A stretch of 64,000 nucleotides of DNA from DATEEG01 sp035525055 (lineage in GTDB: Bacteria > Actinomycetota > Acidimicrobiia > Spongiisociales > ZC4RG35), in contig DATLEZ010000133.1 in NCBI GenBank assembly GCA_035525055.1, positions 37,125-101,124 of the forward strand, in the 5' to 3' direction. Shown one piece after another: positions 25,260 through 33,718 of the stretch. The notes under the pieces were generated by a model, which was not told the origin of the DNA, did no database searches, and saw nothing but the letters and a program-made list of their open reading frames with translations. The position numbers were made by a program, and so were the translations under genes. Positions within the stretch are counted from its first letter, which is position 1; each line of letters begins with the position of its first letter.

Positions 25260-26915
25260 ATGCAGCCGTCGCCGTTTTCCCGTTGGCCGAACTCCGCCAT
25301 CATCGTCACAGTCGTTCTCGGTCTCCTCGTCCTCATGGTGGGTGGATGGGCCGTGGTTGAGGCGAACCGGATTTCTGACCTCCGCGAGCAGATTGAGGCA
25401 GCCAGGTCTGATCTCGACGAGGCCGAAGACCGGATCGCCGACCTCGAGGACGAGCTCGCCGAAGCCGACTCGGGTGGCTCCCTCTTCGGTGATCTCCTCG
25501 GAGGCAGTGAAGGCGGCGGTCTCGGTGACCTCCTGGGCGGGTTGCTTGGAGGTGACACCGAAGGACTGGGCGGCCTGGAAGATCTGCTCGGAGCCCTTCT
25601 CGGGGGCTCGAATCTTGGGGATCTTGGGGATCTCGGAGACCTCGGAGACCTGGGGGGTCTGCTCGGTGGCCTCGGCGCGTCTGGTGACCTCGGTTCATGT
25701 CTCACCGGGACGCCCGGCTCCTACGAGATCGGAGACGGGTCGCTCGAGGCGCAGGTGAGCGACATCGCTTCGGCGGTCGAGGATCTGCGCGGACTGACCT
25801 TTCCGTCCGACATCGACCCTGTCTTCGTCGATCAGGAAGAGATGGGCCGACGGGTACGAGATCTGGTCGAGGAGGGTTATCCAGCCGACATCGAAGACTT
25901 CGACACGCGCTTGCTTGTGGCCCTCGGGATGCTCCCGGCCGGTTACGACCTGATGTCCGCGCAGATGGACCTCCTCGATTCCGGGGTGGCGGGCTACTAC
26001 GACCCCGACAGCGGCGAACTAGTTGTGGCAACTCCCGATAGCGATCAGCCACTGGCGGCCATCGATCAAATCACGCTGGCTCACGAGATGATCCACGCCC
26101 TCACCGATGCCCGGCTCGGAATCCCCGACGCCCTCGAGGATCCGAGGGCTGATCCAGAGATCATTCGTGCCCAACAGGCCCTCATCGAGGGGGACGCCAC
26201 ACTCGGAATGCAGCAGTACACCCTCGGCGCCCTTGGCTTCGAGGAGCAATTGGCCATGCTGATGGACCCGCGGGTGCTTGGCGCTCAGCAGGAGGCTGGC
26301 GAATTTCCTTACGTCCTCTCCAACGGCCTGCAACTGCCTTATGTGGAAGGAATGAACTTCACCTGTGCGCTCTACGCCGACGGCGGCTGGGAGGCGGTGG
26401 ACGCGGCGTACGCCGACCCTCCCACCAACACCTCCCAGATCCTCTTCCCGGAGCGATATACCCAGGACCGGATCGAAGCCGTCAACCCCGACCCGATCGG
26501 ATCACCGGGTGGCACCTGGGAGAGTCTGCGCGAGATCGGGTTTGGTGCGGTCGACTTGCTGATGTTGTTCTCCGCTCCCGGGGACGACATCGACTCGGCC
26601 CTCTCCGATCCCCGCGAACGCGCCCGGGCTTGGGGTGGCGGACAAGCCGAGGTCCGGTCGCGCGGCAACGACACCGCTGTCGGAATCTCGTTGGCCGATA
26701 CAGGTGAAGGCCTCGAGTCTCTCTGCGACTCGATGGTCAGCTGGGAGCTGGCAGCCTTTCCCGATCACGACCTAGTCGACCAGAACGGTCAAGAAGAATT
26801 CGCCCACTCCGGAGAAGGCCGGGCCGCGGTAGTGGTTTGTGACGGCCCGAGCGTTCGGGTAGGGATCGGACCCGACCTCGCGACCGCCCGCTCGGTAGCT
26901 GGGAGCCGCTCCTAG
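25260..26915 (+). CDS. membrane-anchored HExxH metalloprotease-like protein with Gly-Asp-Leu repeats
   Basis: 551 residues. One membrane helix near the N-terminus (IIVTVVLGLLVLMVGGWAVV) with basic residues before it suggests the rest lies outside. A short coiled coil (ISDLREQIEAARSDLDEAED) is followed by about 80 residues of low complexity rich in GDL and LLGG, including four GDL triplets in a row. The C-terminal domain carries HEMIHALTD and, about 45 residues later, IEGDATLG, the zinc ligands and third glutamate of a gluzincin-type site. I do not recognise a named family. Convergent hisA overlaps its last 4 bp. Confidence 0.75.
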   Translation: MQPSPFSRWPNSAIIVTVVLGLLVLMVGGWAVVEANRISDLREQIEAARSDLDEAEDRIADLEDELAEADSGGSLFGDLLGGSEGGGLGDLLGGLLGGDTEGLGGLEDLLGALLGGSNLGDLGDLGDLGDLGGLLGGLGASGDLGSCLTGTPGSYEIGDGSLEAQVSDIASAVEDLRGLTFPSDIDPVFVDQEEMGRRVRDLVEEGYPADIEDFDTRLLVALGMLPAGYDLMSAQMDLLDSGVAGYYDPDSGELVVATPDSDQPLAAIDQITLAHEMIHALTDARLGIPDALEDPRADPEIIRAQQALIEGDATLGMQQYTLGALGFEEQLAMLMDPRVLGAQQEAGEFPYVLSNGLQLPYVEGMNFTCALYADGGWEAVDAAYADPPTNTSQILFPERYTQDRIEAVNPDPIGSPGGTWESLREIGFGAVDLLMLFSAPGDDIDSALSDPRERARAWGGGQAEVRSRGNDTAVGISLADTGEGLESLCDSMVSWELAAFPDHDLVDQNGQEEFAHSGEGRAAVVVCDGPSVRVGIGPDLATARSVAGSRS

Positions 26916-27610
26916 GAGATTGCCCGGGCTTCTTCGAGGGTGAACCGTCGCTCGTAGATGGCGCGTCCAACGATGGTCGCCTCGCATCCGGCATCTGCCA
27001 GGGTCTGCAGGTCTGTGAGATCGCCCACGCCGCCCGAGGCGATCAACGACATGTCAGGAGCCAGTGTTCTGACCTTCTCGATGAGGGTTACGTCGGGACC
27101 GGCCATGGTCCCGTCCCTGGAGATGGAAGTGACCAGCATGCGCTCGACCCTGTTGGCCCGTAGTCCCTCCAGAACAGATTCGAGGCCGAGTCCCTTCCCG
27201 GACCAACCGTCGCCCAGGGCCTCGCCGTCGGCGACGTCGATCGCAGCCACGACCTGAGCCGGGCTCCCGATATCTGCCAGGACCTGCGGACTCCAGACTG
27301 CGGCGGTACCCAGGACCACCCTCGCCGCTCCGGCGCCGAGTGCGGCCCGGGCGGTGGGAACATCCCGGATGCCTCCCCCGACCTGAAACGGAACCCCGGC
27401 GACCGCAAACCGGGCCCATAGAGACTGGTCGGGCCGGCCTGACCTGGCACCTGCCAGGTCGACCAGGTGGACCAGCTCCGCTCCGCTCTGGATCCAGGCA
27501 CGCCCGATCGCCACGGGATCGTCGCCGTAGACGGTGACCTCCGAAAAGGACCCCCGCAATAGACGCACGACCTTGCCCTCCAGCACGTCGACGGCGGGAA
27601 TCACCAGCAC
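26912..27610 (-). CDS. hisA: phosphoribosylformimino-AICAR ribotide isomerase
   Basis: 232-residue (beta-alpha)8 barrel catalysing the Amadori rearrangement before HisH-HisF in histidine synthesis. IPAVDVLEGKVVRL holds the first catalytic aspartate; FQVGGGIRD and SISRDGTMAGPD the phosphate sites and second aspartate; IASGGVGD closes the barrel. Actinobacterial HisA can double as TrpF (PriA); this cannot be decided from sequence alone. It starts at GTG 27610, divergent from the TrpR-like regulator. Its stop shares the palindrome CTAG with the stop of the convergent metalloprotease-like gene. Confidence 0.93.
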   Translation of the reverse strand: MLVIPAVDVLEGKVVRLLRGSFSEVTVYGDDPVAIGRAWIQSGAELVHLVDLAGARSGRPDQSLWARFAVAGVPFQVGGGIRDVPTARAALGAGAARVVLGTAAVWSPQVLADIGSPAQVVAAIDVADGEALGDGWSGKGLGLESVLEGLRANRVERMLVTSISRDGTMAGPDVTLIEKVRTLAPDMSLIASGGVGDLTDLQTLADAGCEATIVGRAIYERRFTLEEARAIS

Positions 27611-27613
27611 GAC

Positions 27614-27642
27614 TTGACCAGCCTTTCCGAACGGTTTAATGT
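27614..27642 (+). promoter_or_regulatory. promoter of the regulator-hisGDBHF-hisIE operon
   Basis: TTGACC at 27614-27619 and TAATGT at 27637-27642 are separated by 17 bp, an almost ideal sigma-70 layout. The predicted transcript starts near 27649, inside the palindrome that follows. Confidence 0.7.
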
Positions 27643-27658
27643 TTTAGCACGCTAACAC
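27641..27658. promoter_or_regulatory. candidate operator of the TrpR-like regulator
   Basis: GTTTTAGCACGCTAACAC is a palindrome of 8-bp arms with one mismatch and a 2-bp centre (core TTAGC-AC-GCTAA). It overlaps the -10 box and predicted start of the histidine operon and lies in the gap shared with divergent hisA, so one bound repressor could control both directions. Confidence 0.55.
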
Positions 27659-27668
27659 ACTGACACAG

Positions 27669-27974
27669 ATGACCACAACCAACGGATGGCGAACCAAGGA
27701 CACCTCTGCCCTCTTCGAGGCCGTCCTGGCCGTCCGCACCGAAGACGAGGCCGCGGCCTTCTTCCGGGACCTTTGCACCCTGCGGGAGTTGAATGACCTC
27801 TCTCACCGCTGGGCCGTGGTCAGGCTTCTTGATCAAGGCCATCCGTACCGGCAGATCGCCGAGGAGACCGGCGCCTCCACGGCGACTATCACGAGGATCA
27901 ATCAATGGCTCCAGCATGGGGCGGGGGGTTACCGCCTGGTTCTCGATCGGCTGCACAAGAAGAGACGGAAATGA
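27669..27974 (+). CDS. TrpR-superfamily regulator (YerC/YecD family), probable histidine-operon repressor
   Basis: 101 residues made of the Trp-repressor helical fold: FFRDLCTLRELNDLSHRWAV, then the helix-turn-helix HPYRQIAEETGASTATITRI and a short basic tail. This family is typically found next to his genes and has been proposed by comparative genomics to sense histidine. Here it heads the operon 10 bp before hisG, and a palindrome overlaps its promoter, which fits autoregulation. The ligand is inferred. Confidence 0.85.
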   Translation: MTTTNGWRTKDTSALFEAVLAVRTEDEAAAFFRDLCTLRELNDLSHRWAVVRLLDQGHPYRQIAEETGASTATITRINQWLQHGAGGYRLVLDRLHKKRRK

Positions 27975-27984
27975 TCGGGCCAAA

Positions 27985-28827
27985 GTGATTCGACTCGCAC
28001 TACCGAACAAGGGCCGGCTGCAACAGCCCACTCTCGACCTCATGAGGACTGCCGGCCTTTCCTTCGAGGCCACCGACCGCGCCCTCTCAGTGATGGCCCG
28101 CAACGCCGATATCGAGCTTCTGTTCGTCCGCACCGAGGACGTCCCGGAACTGGTCAACGACGGAGTCGCCGACCTCGGCATTACCGGGCAGGACCTTCTG
28201 GCCGAATACGGCACCGACCTTGAGGTGCTGGCCGAACTCGCCTATGGGCACTGTCGACTGGCGGCGGCCGTGCCGACCGGCTCGACAGTAACGAGAGTCG
28301 AGGAGCTCGACGGGCTCCGGGTTGCCACCGCCCATCCACGGGCCACAGCTCGCTTCTTCGACGAACGTGGGATCGAAGTGACAGTGGTGCCGTTGCGAGG
28401 CTCGGTCGAAGTCGCCACCAAACTCGGTGTCGCCGACGGCATCGTCGACCTGGTGTCAACCGGATCAACCTTGATGGTCAACGGCCTCCGCGAGGTGGGG
28501 CTGGTGCTCGCATCGCAAGCTGTCCTAGTGGCGGGGCCGACTCCGGGCAATGGCGATGCCAGCCGGGTGGCGACGGCCCTTCGGGCGGTCGTGGCGGGCC
28601 GGGGCAAGCGGTATCTGCTTCTCAACTCGCCGGTGGGGGCTGTCGACGAGATCGCAACACTGATCCCAGGCCTGGAAGCGCCAACCATCGTCCCTCTGGC
28701 AGAGGAGGGGATGGTGGCGATCCACTCGGTGGTCGCTGCGGACGACATCTGGAACCTGCTCCCCCGGCTCGAAGAAGCTGGCGGGACTGGAATTCTGGTG
28801 CTTCCTATCGAGCAACTGGTGCCATGA
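27985..28827 (+). CDS. hisG: ATP phosphoribosyltransferase, long form
   Basis: First enzyme of histidine synthesis, joining ATP and PRPP. At 280 residues it is the long, HisZ-independent form: two periplasmic-binding-like catalytic domains (LALPNKGRL at the N-terminus, DLGITGQDLL, DLVSTGSTLMVNGLREV) plus the ACT-like C-terminal domain (MVAIHSVVAADDIWNLLPRL) that binds histidine for feedback inhibition. GTG at 27985 gives the standard start; no strong ribosome site is seen, so coupling to the regulator gene is likely. It overlaps hisD by ATGA. Confidence 0.95.
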   Translation: MIRLALPNKGRLQQPTLDLMRTAGLSFEATDRALSVMARNADIELLFVRTEDVPELVNDGVADLGITGQDLLAEYGTDLEVLAELAYGHCRLAAAVPTGSTVTRVEELDGLRVATAHPRATARFFDERGIEVTVVPLRGSVEVATKLGVADGIVDLVSTGSTLMVNGLREVGLVLASQAVLVAGPTPGNGDASRVATALRAVVAGRGKRYLLLNSPVGAVDEIATLIPGLEAPTIVPLAEEGMVAIHSVVAADDIWNLLPRLEEAGGTGILVLPIEQLVP

Positions 28828-30134
28828 GAACGGTCGTCCTTGAACAGCTGTCTCCGGAAGAACGGCGATCACTCTTGCGACGATCGGCGGTCCCCGACCA
28901 GGACGTGCGCTCCAAGGCAACCGACATCTGCCGCGATGTCATGGACCGGGGAGCGGAAGGGGTCGAGGACTATGCCCGCGCCTTCGGTGGTGGCTTCGGT
29001 CGCGTCACGGTCGCCGCGATCGAAGAAGCAATCGATTCTCTTCCGCAGGAGTTGAGGACAGCTCTCGATCTGGCCATGTCAGCGATCGAAACGTTCCACC
29101 TGGCCCAGGGTCCCAATACCACGAGCGTCACGACCACTCCCGGGGTCGAGATCACGCGACGATGGACGCCACTGCGAAGGGTCGGTGCGTACGTTCCGGG
29201 GGGCAGCGCCCCGCTTCCATCCACCGCGCTAATGACGATCACTCCGGCCCGCCTCGCTGGAGTCGCCGAGATCGTCGCCGTCTCCCCTGCTACTGATAGC
29301 GGGCAGGCGAGCCCTCTGGTTGTTGCTGCCGCGGCTCTGGCCGGGGCAACTGAAATCTGGACGATTGGTGGCGCCCAGGCCATCGCTGCTCTCGCCTACG
29401 GCGCCGGCGAGTTGCAACGGGTCCAAAAGATCGTCGGCCCCGGCAACTCCTGGGTCACCGCCGCGAAGCTGGCAGTCTTCGGAGACGTCGCCATCGACCT
29501 ACCGGCCGGTCCCTCGGAGGTCCTGGTTCTGGCGGATGCCACAGCGAACCCCCGATTGGTGGCGGTGGACCTCCTCTGTCAAGCCGAGCATGGTCCTGAC
29601 TCACCGGCGGTCCTGGTCACCACCGATGCCGGAATCCCTGACCTCGTCCTGGCCGAGATTGAACGCCTGCTCCCCTCGCTCGAGCGCAGTTCCATTCTTC
29701 GCCGAACCCTCAACACCAACGGCCTGGCCGTCATCACCTCCAGCCACGACAGCGCCGTGCTCTTCGCCCAGGAGTATGCGGCCGAACACGTCTCGATCGC
29801 CACCGCCTTTCCCGACGCCGACGCTGCCCGGATCACATCGGCCGGTTCGGTCTACATTGGCCCGTGGGCGGCGGAGTCGGCCGGTGACTACGCCACCGGG
29901 GCCAACCACGTTCTTCCGACTGGCGGACTGGCAGGCGCCTGCAATCCCCTCCAGATCGAGGACTACGGCTCTTGGCGGCAGGAGCAACGACTGACCCGAC
30001 GGGGCCTTGAGGCTCTCACCCCGACCATCACGACCCTGGCCAGGGCAGAGGGCCTCACGGCCCATGCCCTGGCGGCAACAATTCGATTCGAGACAGAAGG
30101 TCGATTGGAAGAAAGTGAGGGACGGGGGCGATGA
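28824..30134 (+). CDS. hisD: histidinol dehydrogenase
   Basis: 436-residue zinc enzyme that oxidises histidinol twice to histidine with NAD+. Family motifs are in place: GAYVPGGSAPLPSTALM, KIVGPGNSWVTAAK, DLPAGPSEVLVLAD, QAEHGPDSPAVLV with the zinc-binding histidine, and ANHVLPTGG. Length is normal. It overlaps hisG before it and hisB after it by 4 bp each. Confidence 0.96.
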   Translation: MRTVVLEQLSPEERRSLLRRSAVPDQDVRSKATDICRDVMDRGAEGVEDYARAFGGGFGRVTVAAIEEAIDSLPQELRTALDLAMSAIETFHLAQGPNTTSVTTTPGVEITRRWTPLRRVGAYVPGGSAPLPSTALMTITPARLAGVAEIVAVSPATDSGQASPLVVAAAALAGATEIWTIGGAQAIAALAYGAGELQRVQKIVGPGNSWVTAAKLAVFGDVAIDLPAGPSEVLVLADATANPRLVAVDLLCQAEHGPDSPAVLVTTDAGIPDLVLAEIERLLPSLERSSILRRTLNTNGLAVITSSHDSAVLFAQEYAAEHVSIATAFPDADAARITSAGSVYIGPWAAESAGDYATGANHVLPTGGLAGACNPLQIEDYGSWRQEQRLTRRGLEALTPTITTLARAEGLTAHALAATIRFETEGRLEESEGRGR

Positions 30135-30715
30135 GCCGGACGGCAACCGTTGAACGCGTGACGAGCGAGACTCGCATCAAGCTGACGATCGATCTCGACG
30201 GGACCGGTCGATCCAGCATCGATACCGGGGTGGGGTTCCTCGATCACATGTTGACTTCCTTTGCCCACCATGGCCTCTTCGATCTCGAAGTGGCAGCCAA
30301 AGGAGATCTCGAAATAGACGACCACCACACCGTCGAAGACACGGCCCTGGCGCTCGGGGAGGCAATCTCGAAAGCCCTGGGTGATAGATCCGGAATCACC
30401 CGTTTTGGAGATGCCGTTGTCCCAATGGACGAGGCGCGGGCAACCGTAGCGATAGACATTTCCGGCCGCCCGTATGCGGTGCTCGATCTTCAACTCCGCA
30501 CCGATCGCCTGGGGACGCTGACGACGCAGAACATCCCTCACTTGCTTGAAGCCTTTACCCGCAACGCCGGACTCACCCTGCACATCTCATCCGTGGGATC
30601 CAACGATCACCATGTGGCCGAAGCCGCTTTCAAGGCCCTGGGACGAGCCCTGCGGATGGCTGTCTCGATCGACCCGCGGCGGAGCGGCGTGCCTTCGACC
30701 AAGGGGACACTTTGA
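30131..30715 (+). CDS. hisB: imidazoleglycerol-phosphate dehydratase
   Basis: 194-residue manganese enzyme of the stand-alone type, without the phosphatase domain found in enterobacterial HisB. DTGVGFLDHML, the DDHHTVEDTALALG metal motif and its repeat NDHHVAEAAFKALG are all present. Histidinol phosphatase must be coded elsewhere. It overlaps hisH by TTGA. Confidence 0.96.
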   Translation: MSRTATVERVTSETRIKLTIDLDGTGRSSIDTGVGFLDHMLTSFAHHGLFDLEVAAKGDLEIDDHHTVEDTALALGEAISKALGDRSGITRFGDAVVPMDEARATVAIDISGRPYAVLDLQLRTDRLGTLTTQNIPHLLEAFTRNAGLTLHISSVGSNDHHVAEAAFKALGRALRMAVSIDPRRSGVPSTKGTL

Positions 30716-31317
30716 CTTCACTCGTCGTCGTCGATCACGGGGCGGGGAACCTCGTTTCAATCTCCCAGGGTCTCGCCGCCAGCGGGGCCCGGGTCGAAAT
30801 CTCGTCGGACCCGGCGGTGATCGCCACAGCCGATGGAGTCGTCCTTCCCGGGGTCGGAGCCACCGAGACGGTCATGGGCGGGATCATCGCCTCCGGCCTC
30901 GCCGAGACCTTGCAGAGTCTGCAGGTTCCGGTGCTCGGAATCTGCGTTGGGATGCAGGTTCTGTTCGATCGCTCGGAGGAAGATGGGGCCCGTTGCCTTG
31001 GGGTGATACCTGGAGTTGTGCGCCGCCTCGAGGGCACTCCGAGATTGCCCCACATCGGTTGGAACGACGTCGACGGCTCACACCCCCTTCTGGTCGGGAC
31101 CGACCACATGTTCTACTTCGTGCATTCCTACGCTCCCGTCCCCGATGACGCCGACGTGATCATCGGGCTCACCGACTACGAGGACGTCTTCGTATCCGCC
31201 GTGGCGAGCGGCAACTACTACGGCGTCCAGTTTCACCCCGAGCGAAGCGGCTCTGCCGGGCTCCGGTTGCTCGCCAATTTCGTCTCCCTGTGCGCCGAGG
31301 TTTCGATTGCTACGTAA
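30712..31317 (+). CDS. hisH: imidazole glycerol phosphate synthase, glutaminase subunit
   Basis: 201-residue class I glutamine amidotransferase that feeds ammonia to HisF. The nucleophile is in LGICVGMQVLF and the His-Glu pair in YGVQFHPERSG; DHGAGNLVSI opens the protein. It begins with TTG overlapping the hisB stop, and its last 11 bp overlap hisF, so the two subunits are translationally coupled. Confidence 0.95.
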   Translation: MTSLVVVDHGAGNLVSISQGLAASGARVEISSDPAVIATADGVVLPGVGATETVMGGIIASGLAETLQSLQVPVLGICVGMQVLFDRSEEDGARCLGVIPGVVRRLEGTPRLPHIGWNDVDGSHPLLVGTDHMFYFVHSYAPVPDDADVIIGLTDYEDVFVSAVASGNYYGVQFHPERSGSAGLRLLANFVSLCAEVSIAT

Positions 31318-32095
31318 GCGCGTGATTCCCTGCCTCGACGTGATCGGCGGACGCGTTGTCAAAGGTGTCAATTTCATCGACTTGCGCGATGAAGGCGATC
31401 CGGTCGAACTGGCGTCCCGCTATGCCGCCGAGGGAGCCGACGAGATCACATTTCTCGACATCGGGGCGGCACCGGAGCACCGAGCCACGATGCTCGACGT
31501 CGTGCGACGGACAGCTTCCGAGGTCTTCATTCCGCTGACCGTCGGCGGCGGCATTCGGTCGCCCGATGACATGAAGGCCGCCCTTCGGGCAGGAGCAGAC
31601 AAGGTCAGCGTCAACACAGCCGCCGTCCGAGATCCCTCGCTTCTCGAAGCCTGCAGTCGCCGCTTTGGCCGCCAGTGCGTGGTCCTGGCCATCGACGCCC
31701 GGCGCTTCACCGACGGTCCGTTCGACGCCACCAAATTCAACGGGTATTGGGAAGTCGTCGTAGTCGGCGGTCGCGAGAGGACTGGCATCGATGTCGTCGA
31801 ATGGGCCAGGCGGGGAGTGGATCTCGGGGCTGGCGAGATCCTCCTGACGTCGATGGATCGGGACGGGACCCAGGATGGATACGACCTCGACCTCATCTCT
31901 TTGATCACCGAAGCCGTGGAAGTACCCGTCATTGCGTCAGGGGGTGCGGGCTCACCGGCCGATTTCGTCGCTGCCATCTCCGCCGGAGCCGAGGCGGTGC
32001 TGGCCGCGTCGCTATTCCATCGTGAGCAAATGACGATCGCTGATGCCAAACGCGCGCTGGCGGCAGCAGGCTATCCCGTCCGGACAGCAGCATGA
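31307..32095 (+). CDS. hisF: imidazole glycerol phosphate synthase, cyclase subunit
   Basis: 262-residue barrel that forms imidazole glycerol phosphate and AICAR. RVIPCLDVIGGRVVKGVNF contains the first catalytic aspartate, VGGGIRS and LLTSMDRDGTQDGYD the phosphate sites and second aspartate, and IASGGAG closes the barrel. It starts at TTG 31307 within the end of hisH. It overlaps hisIE by 4 bp. Confidence 0.96.
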   Translation: MLRKRVIPCLDVIGGRVVKGVNFIDLRDEGDPVELASRYAAEGADEITFLDIGAAPEHRATMLDVVRRTASEVFIPLTVGGGIRSPDDMKAALRAGADKVSVNTAAVRDPSLLEACSRRFGRQCVVLAIDARRFTDGPFDATKFNGYWEVVVVGGRERTGIDVVEWARRGVDLGAGEILLTSMDRDGTQDGYDLDLISLITEAVEVPVIASGGAGSPADFVAAISAGAEAVLAASLFHREQMTIADAKRALAAAGYPVRTAA

Positions 32096-32673
32096 CCGAC
32101 GAGTTGACCGCGGGCATCGTCCAGGACGACCTCACCGGACAGGTGCTGATGCTCGGATTTCTCGACGAGGAAGCGCTCCAACTCACCCGCCAAACCGGGC
32201 TGGTCCACTTTCACTCCCGCAGCCGCGACCAACTCTGGAAGAAGGGAGAGACCAGCGGCAACACTCTGTCGGTGGTCTCGATATCGAAAGACTGCGATGG
32301 TGACGCTCTGTTGATCAAGGCGGTTCCGGCCGGTCCAACCTGTCACACCGGATCGGTCAGCTGCTTCGGAGACGCCGAGTCCTTCGGGACAATTCCAAGG
32401 CTGTGGGTGACCATCCTGTCCCGACGAGACGAGCGGCCGGATGGCTCGTACACCGTCTCGCTCCTGGAGGGCGGGGTCGAAGCCGCCGGCCGAAAAATGG
32501 TGGAAGAGGCCGTTGAGGTCCTCCTGGCAGCAACAGATCACGCCGGTGGAGGGCCGCCCGAACGAGTTGCCGAGGAGGCCGCCGATCTGGTCTATCACCT
32601 GATGGTGCTGTTGGCCGAACGCGGGATCGAACTCGGGTCGGTCATGGAGGTGCTCGACCAACGAGCCCGCTAA
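32092..32673 (+). CDS. hisIE: bifunctional phosphoribosyl-AMP cyclohydrolase / phosphoribosyl-ATP pyrophosphatase
   Basis: 193 residues carrying out the second and third steps of histidine synthesis. The HisI part (about 1-105) has WKKGETSGNTL, DCDGDALL and PTCHTG, the zinc and magnesium ligands. The HisE part (about 108-193) is helical, with KMVEEAVEVLLAA and EEAADLVYHLMVLL. The fused form is the last gene of the operon; the next gene is on the other strand 13 bp away. Confidence 0.94.
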   Translation: MTDELTAGIVQDDLTGQVLMLGFLDEEALQLTRQTGLVHFHSRSRDQLWKKGETSGNTLSVVSISKDCDGDALLIKAVPAGPTCHTGSVSCFGDAESFGTIPRLWVTILSRRDERPDGSYTVSLLEGGVEAAGRKMVEEAVEVLLAATDHAGGGPPERVAEEAADLVYHLMVLLAERGIELGSVMEVLDQRAR

Positions 32674-32686
32674 ACATCCTGGCGGG

Positions 32687-33433
32687 CTAGGTCGCAACCC
32701 ACGGGTACCCGACCTTGACGTCCACTCCGGGAGACCAATGGACCACGGGAGGATGGGTAGGTGCGGGAAGGCCTGCCGCCCCGACGAGCCCATCCTCGAG
32801 CACCACGACCCGGGCCTGATGAAGCGGCCATGGCGCGTGCTGGGCACGGGCCATCAGCAGCTTCCAACCCCACGTTCCGTAGAGAGTCCAGCGGGCGGTG
32901 AGGTAGTGGTCGAAATCTGTGAGTTCGTGTGGGAGGTAGGGATCACCGATCTCGATCTCGACCTTGGATCCGACTGTGCCCGGATGGGGCCACCGACGCT
33001 GGGAGGTATAGCGCATGGTCTGACCATCGCGAGCAACCTCCATCTGTGACCAGAAGTACGGAACCCGATAGGTGCTGCGGGCCGTCACCACCGCAGCCAA
33101 TCGGGCCGCCTCCAGGGAGAAGAACCAGACACCGGGATCGCCCGATGGCCCGCGGACGTAGGTCCGCACATTGGTCTCGGGGAAATCGAACAACCAGGGA
33201 ATCCGCCCGAGTCGGGGCAACCGGACTTCCATGTAGAAGGGCACCAGTCCCACCCACGCCCAACCGTCGTATGACTCCACAACGAGACCGGGCGGGAGCA
33301 ATTGCTGGACCGCAGCCACCGGGTATTTCCAATGGAGGAACGTCAGCCGATCCCACCGCTGCGGCATCGCCACCCGGTCAACGACGAACGGGCAGTACGG
33401 CGAGTGGTTGTCGAGATCGGCCCCGTCAGTCAT
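32687..33433 (-). CDS. DUF2071 (YqjF-like) protein
   Basis: 248 residues, acetoacetate-decarboxylase-like fold family of unknown function. The family pattern is visible: RWDRLTFLHWKYPVAAVQQL near the start, GWAWVGLVPFYMEVRLPRLG, ETNVRTYVRGPSGDPGVWFF, and ARWTLYGTWGWKLL near the end. No signal or membrane helix. It faces the histidine operon tail to tail and diverges from the DUF222 gene. Confidence 0.85.
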   Translation of the reverse strand: MTDGADLDNHSPYCPFVVDRVAMPQRWDRLTFLHWKYPVAAVQQLLPPGLVVESYDGWAWVGLVPFYMEVRLPRLGRIPWLFDFPETNVRTYVRGPSGDPGVWFFSLEAARLAAVVTARSTYRVPYFWSQMEVARDGQTMRYTSQRRWPHPGTVGSKVEIEIGDPYLPHELTDFDHYLTARWTLYGTWGWKLLMARAQHAPWPLHQARVVVLEDGLVGAAGLPAPTHPPVVHWSPGVDVKVGYPWVAT

Positions 33434-33697
33434 GGATTGCTCACGGTGGTCGAACCCTTATGTCGTGATTGGACCGTCGTTCCTTGCCATTCCTGGTCAG
33501 GTTGCGGTGCAGTACTGGATTTCAGAATCAGCGAAGGAACCGGGATGGAGCCGGGCTCGGTGGCGGTCACTCTTCCGAACTCCCAAGGTCGACGGAGAGG
33601 GAATCCCGTGCGAACGGGAACCGGGACCCACCTGCACTCTTCGAGATTTCTTGTGAATCCACTCGGCAAGGGTATGGATTCTGTCCCACCCTACCGA
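33434..33697. other. intergenic stretch without a gene I can support
   Basis: This roughly 260-bp gap lies between two divergent genes. A plus-strand frame at 33408-33656 (82 residues) has no ribosome site, no recognisable family and a composition unlike its neighbours. A short TCCCGT/ACGGGA stem-loop is present near 33605-33620. The SOS-controlled promoter of the next gene lies at its right edge. Confidence 0.5.
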
Positions 33698-33703
33698 TAC
33701 AAT
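33698..33703 (+). promoter_or_regulatory. -10 box of the DUF222/HNH gene
   Basis: TACAAT, one mismatch from the sigma-70 consensus, ends 7 nt before the ATG at 33711. Its last base is the first base of the SOS box. No ribosome site is present, so a leaderless mRNA is expected. I cannot identify a convincing -35 element. Confidence 0.65.
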
Positions 33704-33718
33704 CGAACACATGTTCGA
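33703..33718. promoter_or_regulatory. LexA operator (SOS box) spanning the start codon
   Basis: TCGAACACATGTTCGA has perfect TCGAAC and GTTCGA half-sites with a 4-bp centre. The ATG start codon is part of the box and the -10 element touches its left edge, so LexA would cover the transcription start. Confidence 0.88.

Noticed and set aside
25610..25680. Repeats in the metalloprotease-like gene as another heptad locus
   Set aside because: The period is 9 bp, not 7, and follows the Gly-Asp-Leu codons; it is a protein-level repeat.
33408..33656. 82-codon plus-strand frame in the gap before the DUF222 gene
   Set aside because: No ribosome site or leaderless promoter, no recognisable family, and it overlaps the start of the DUF2071 gene.
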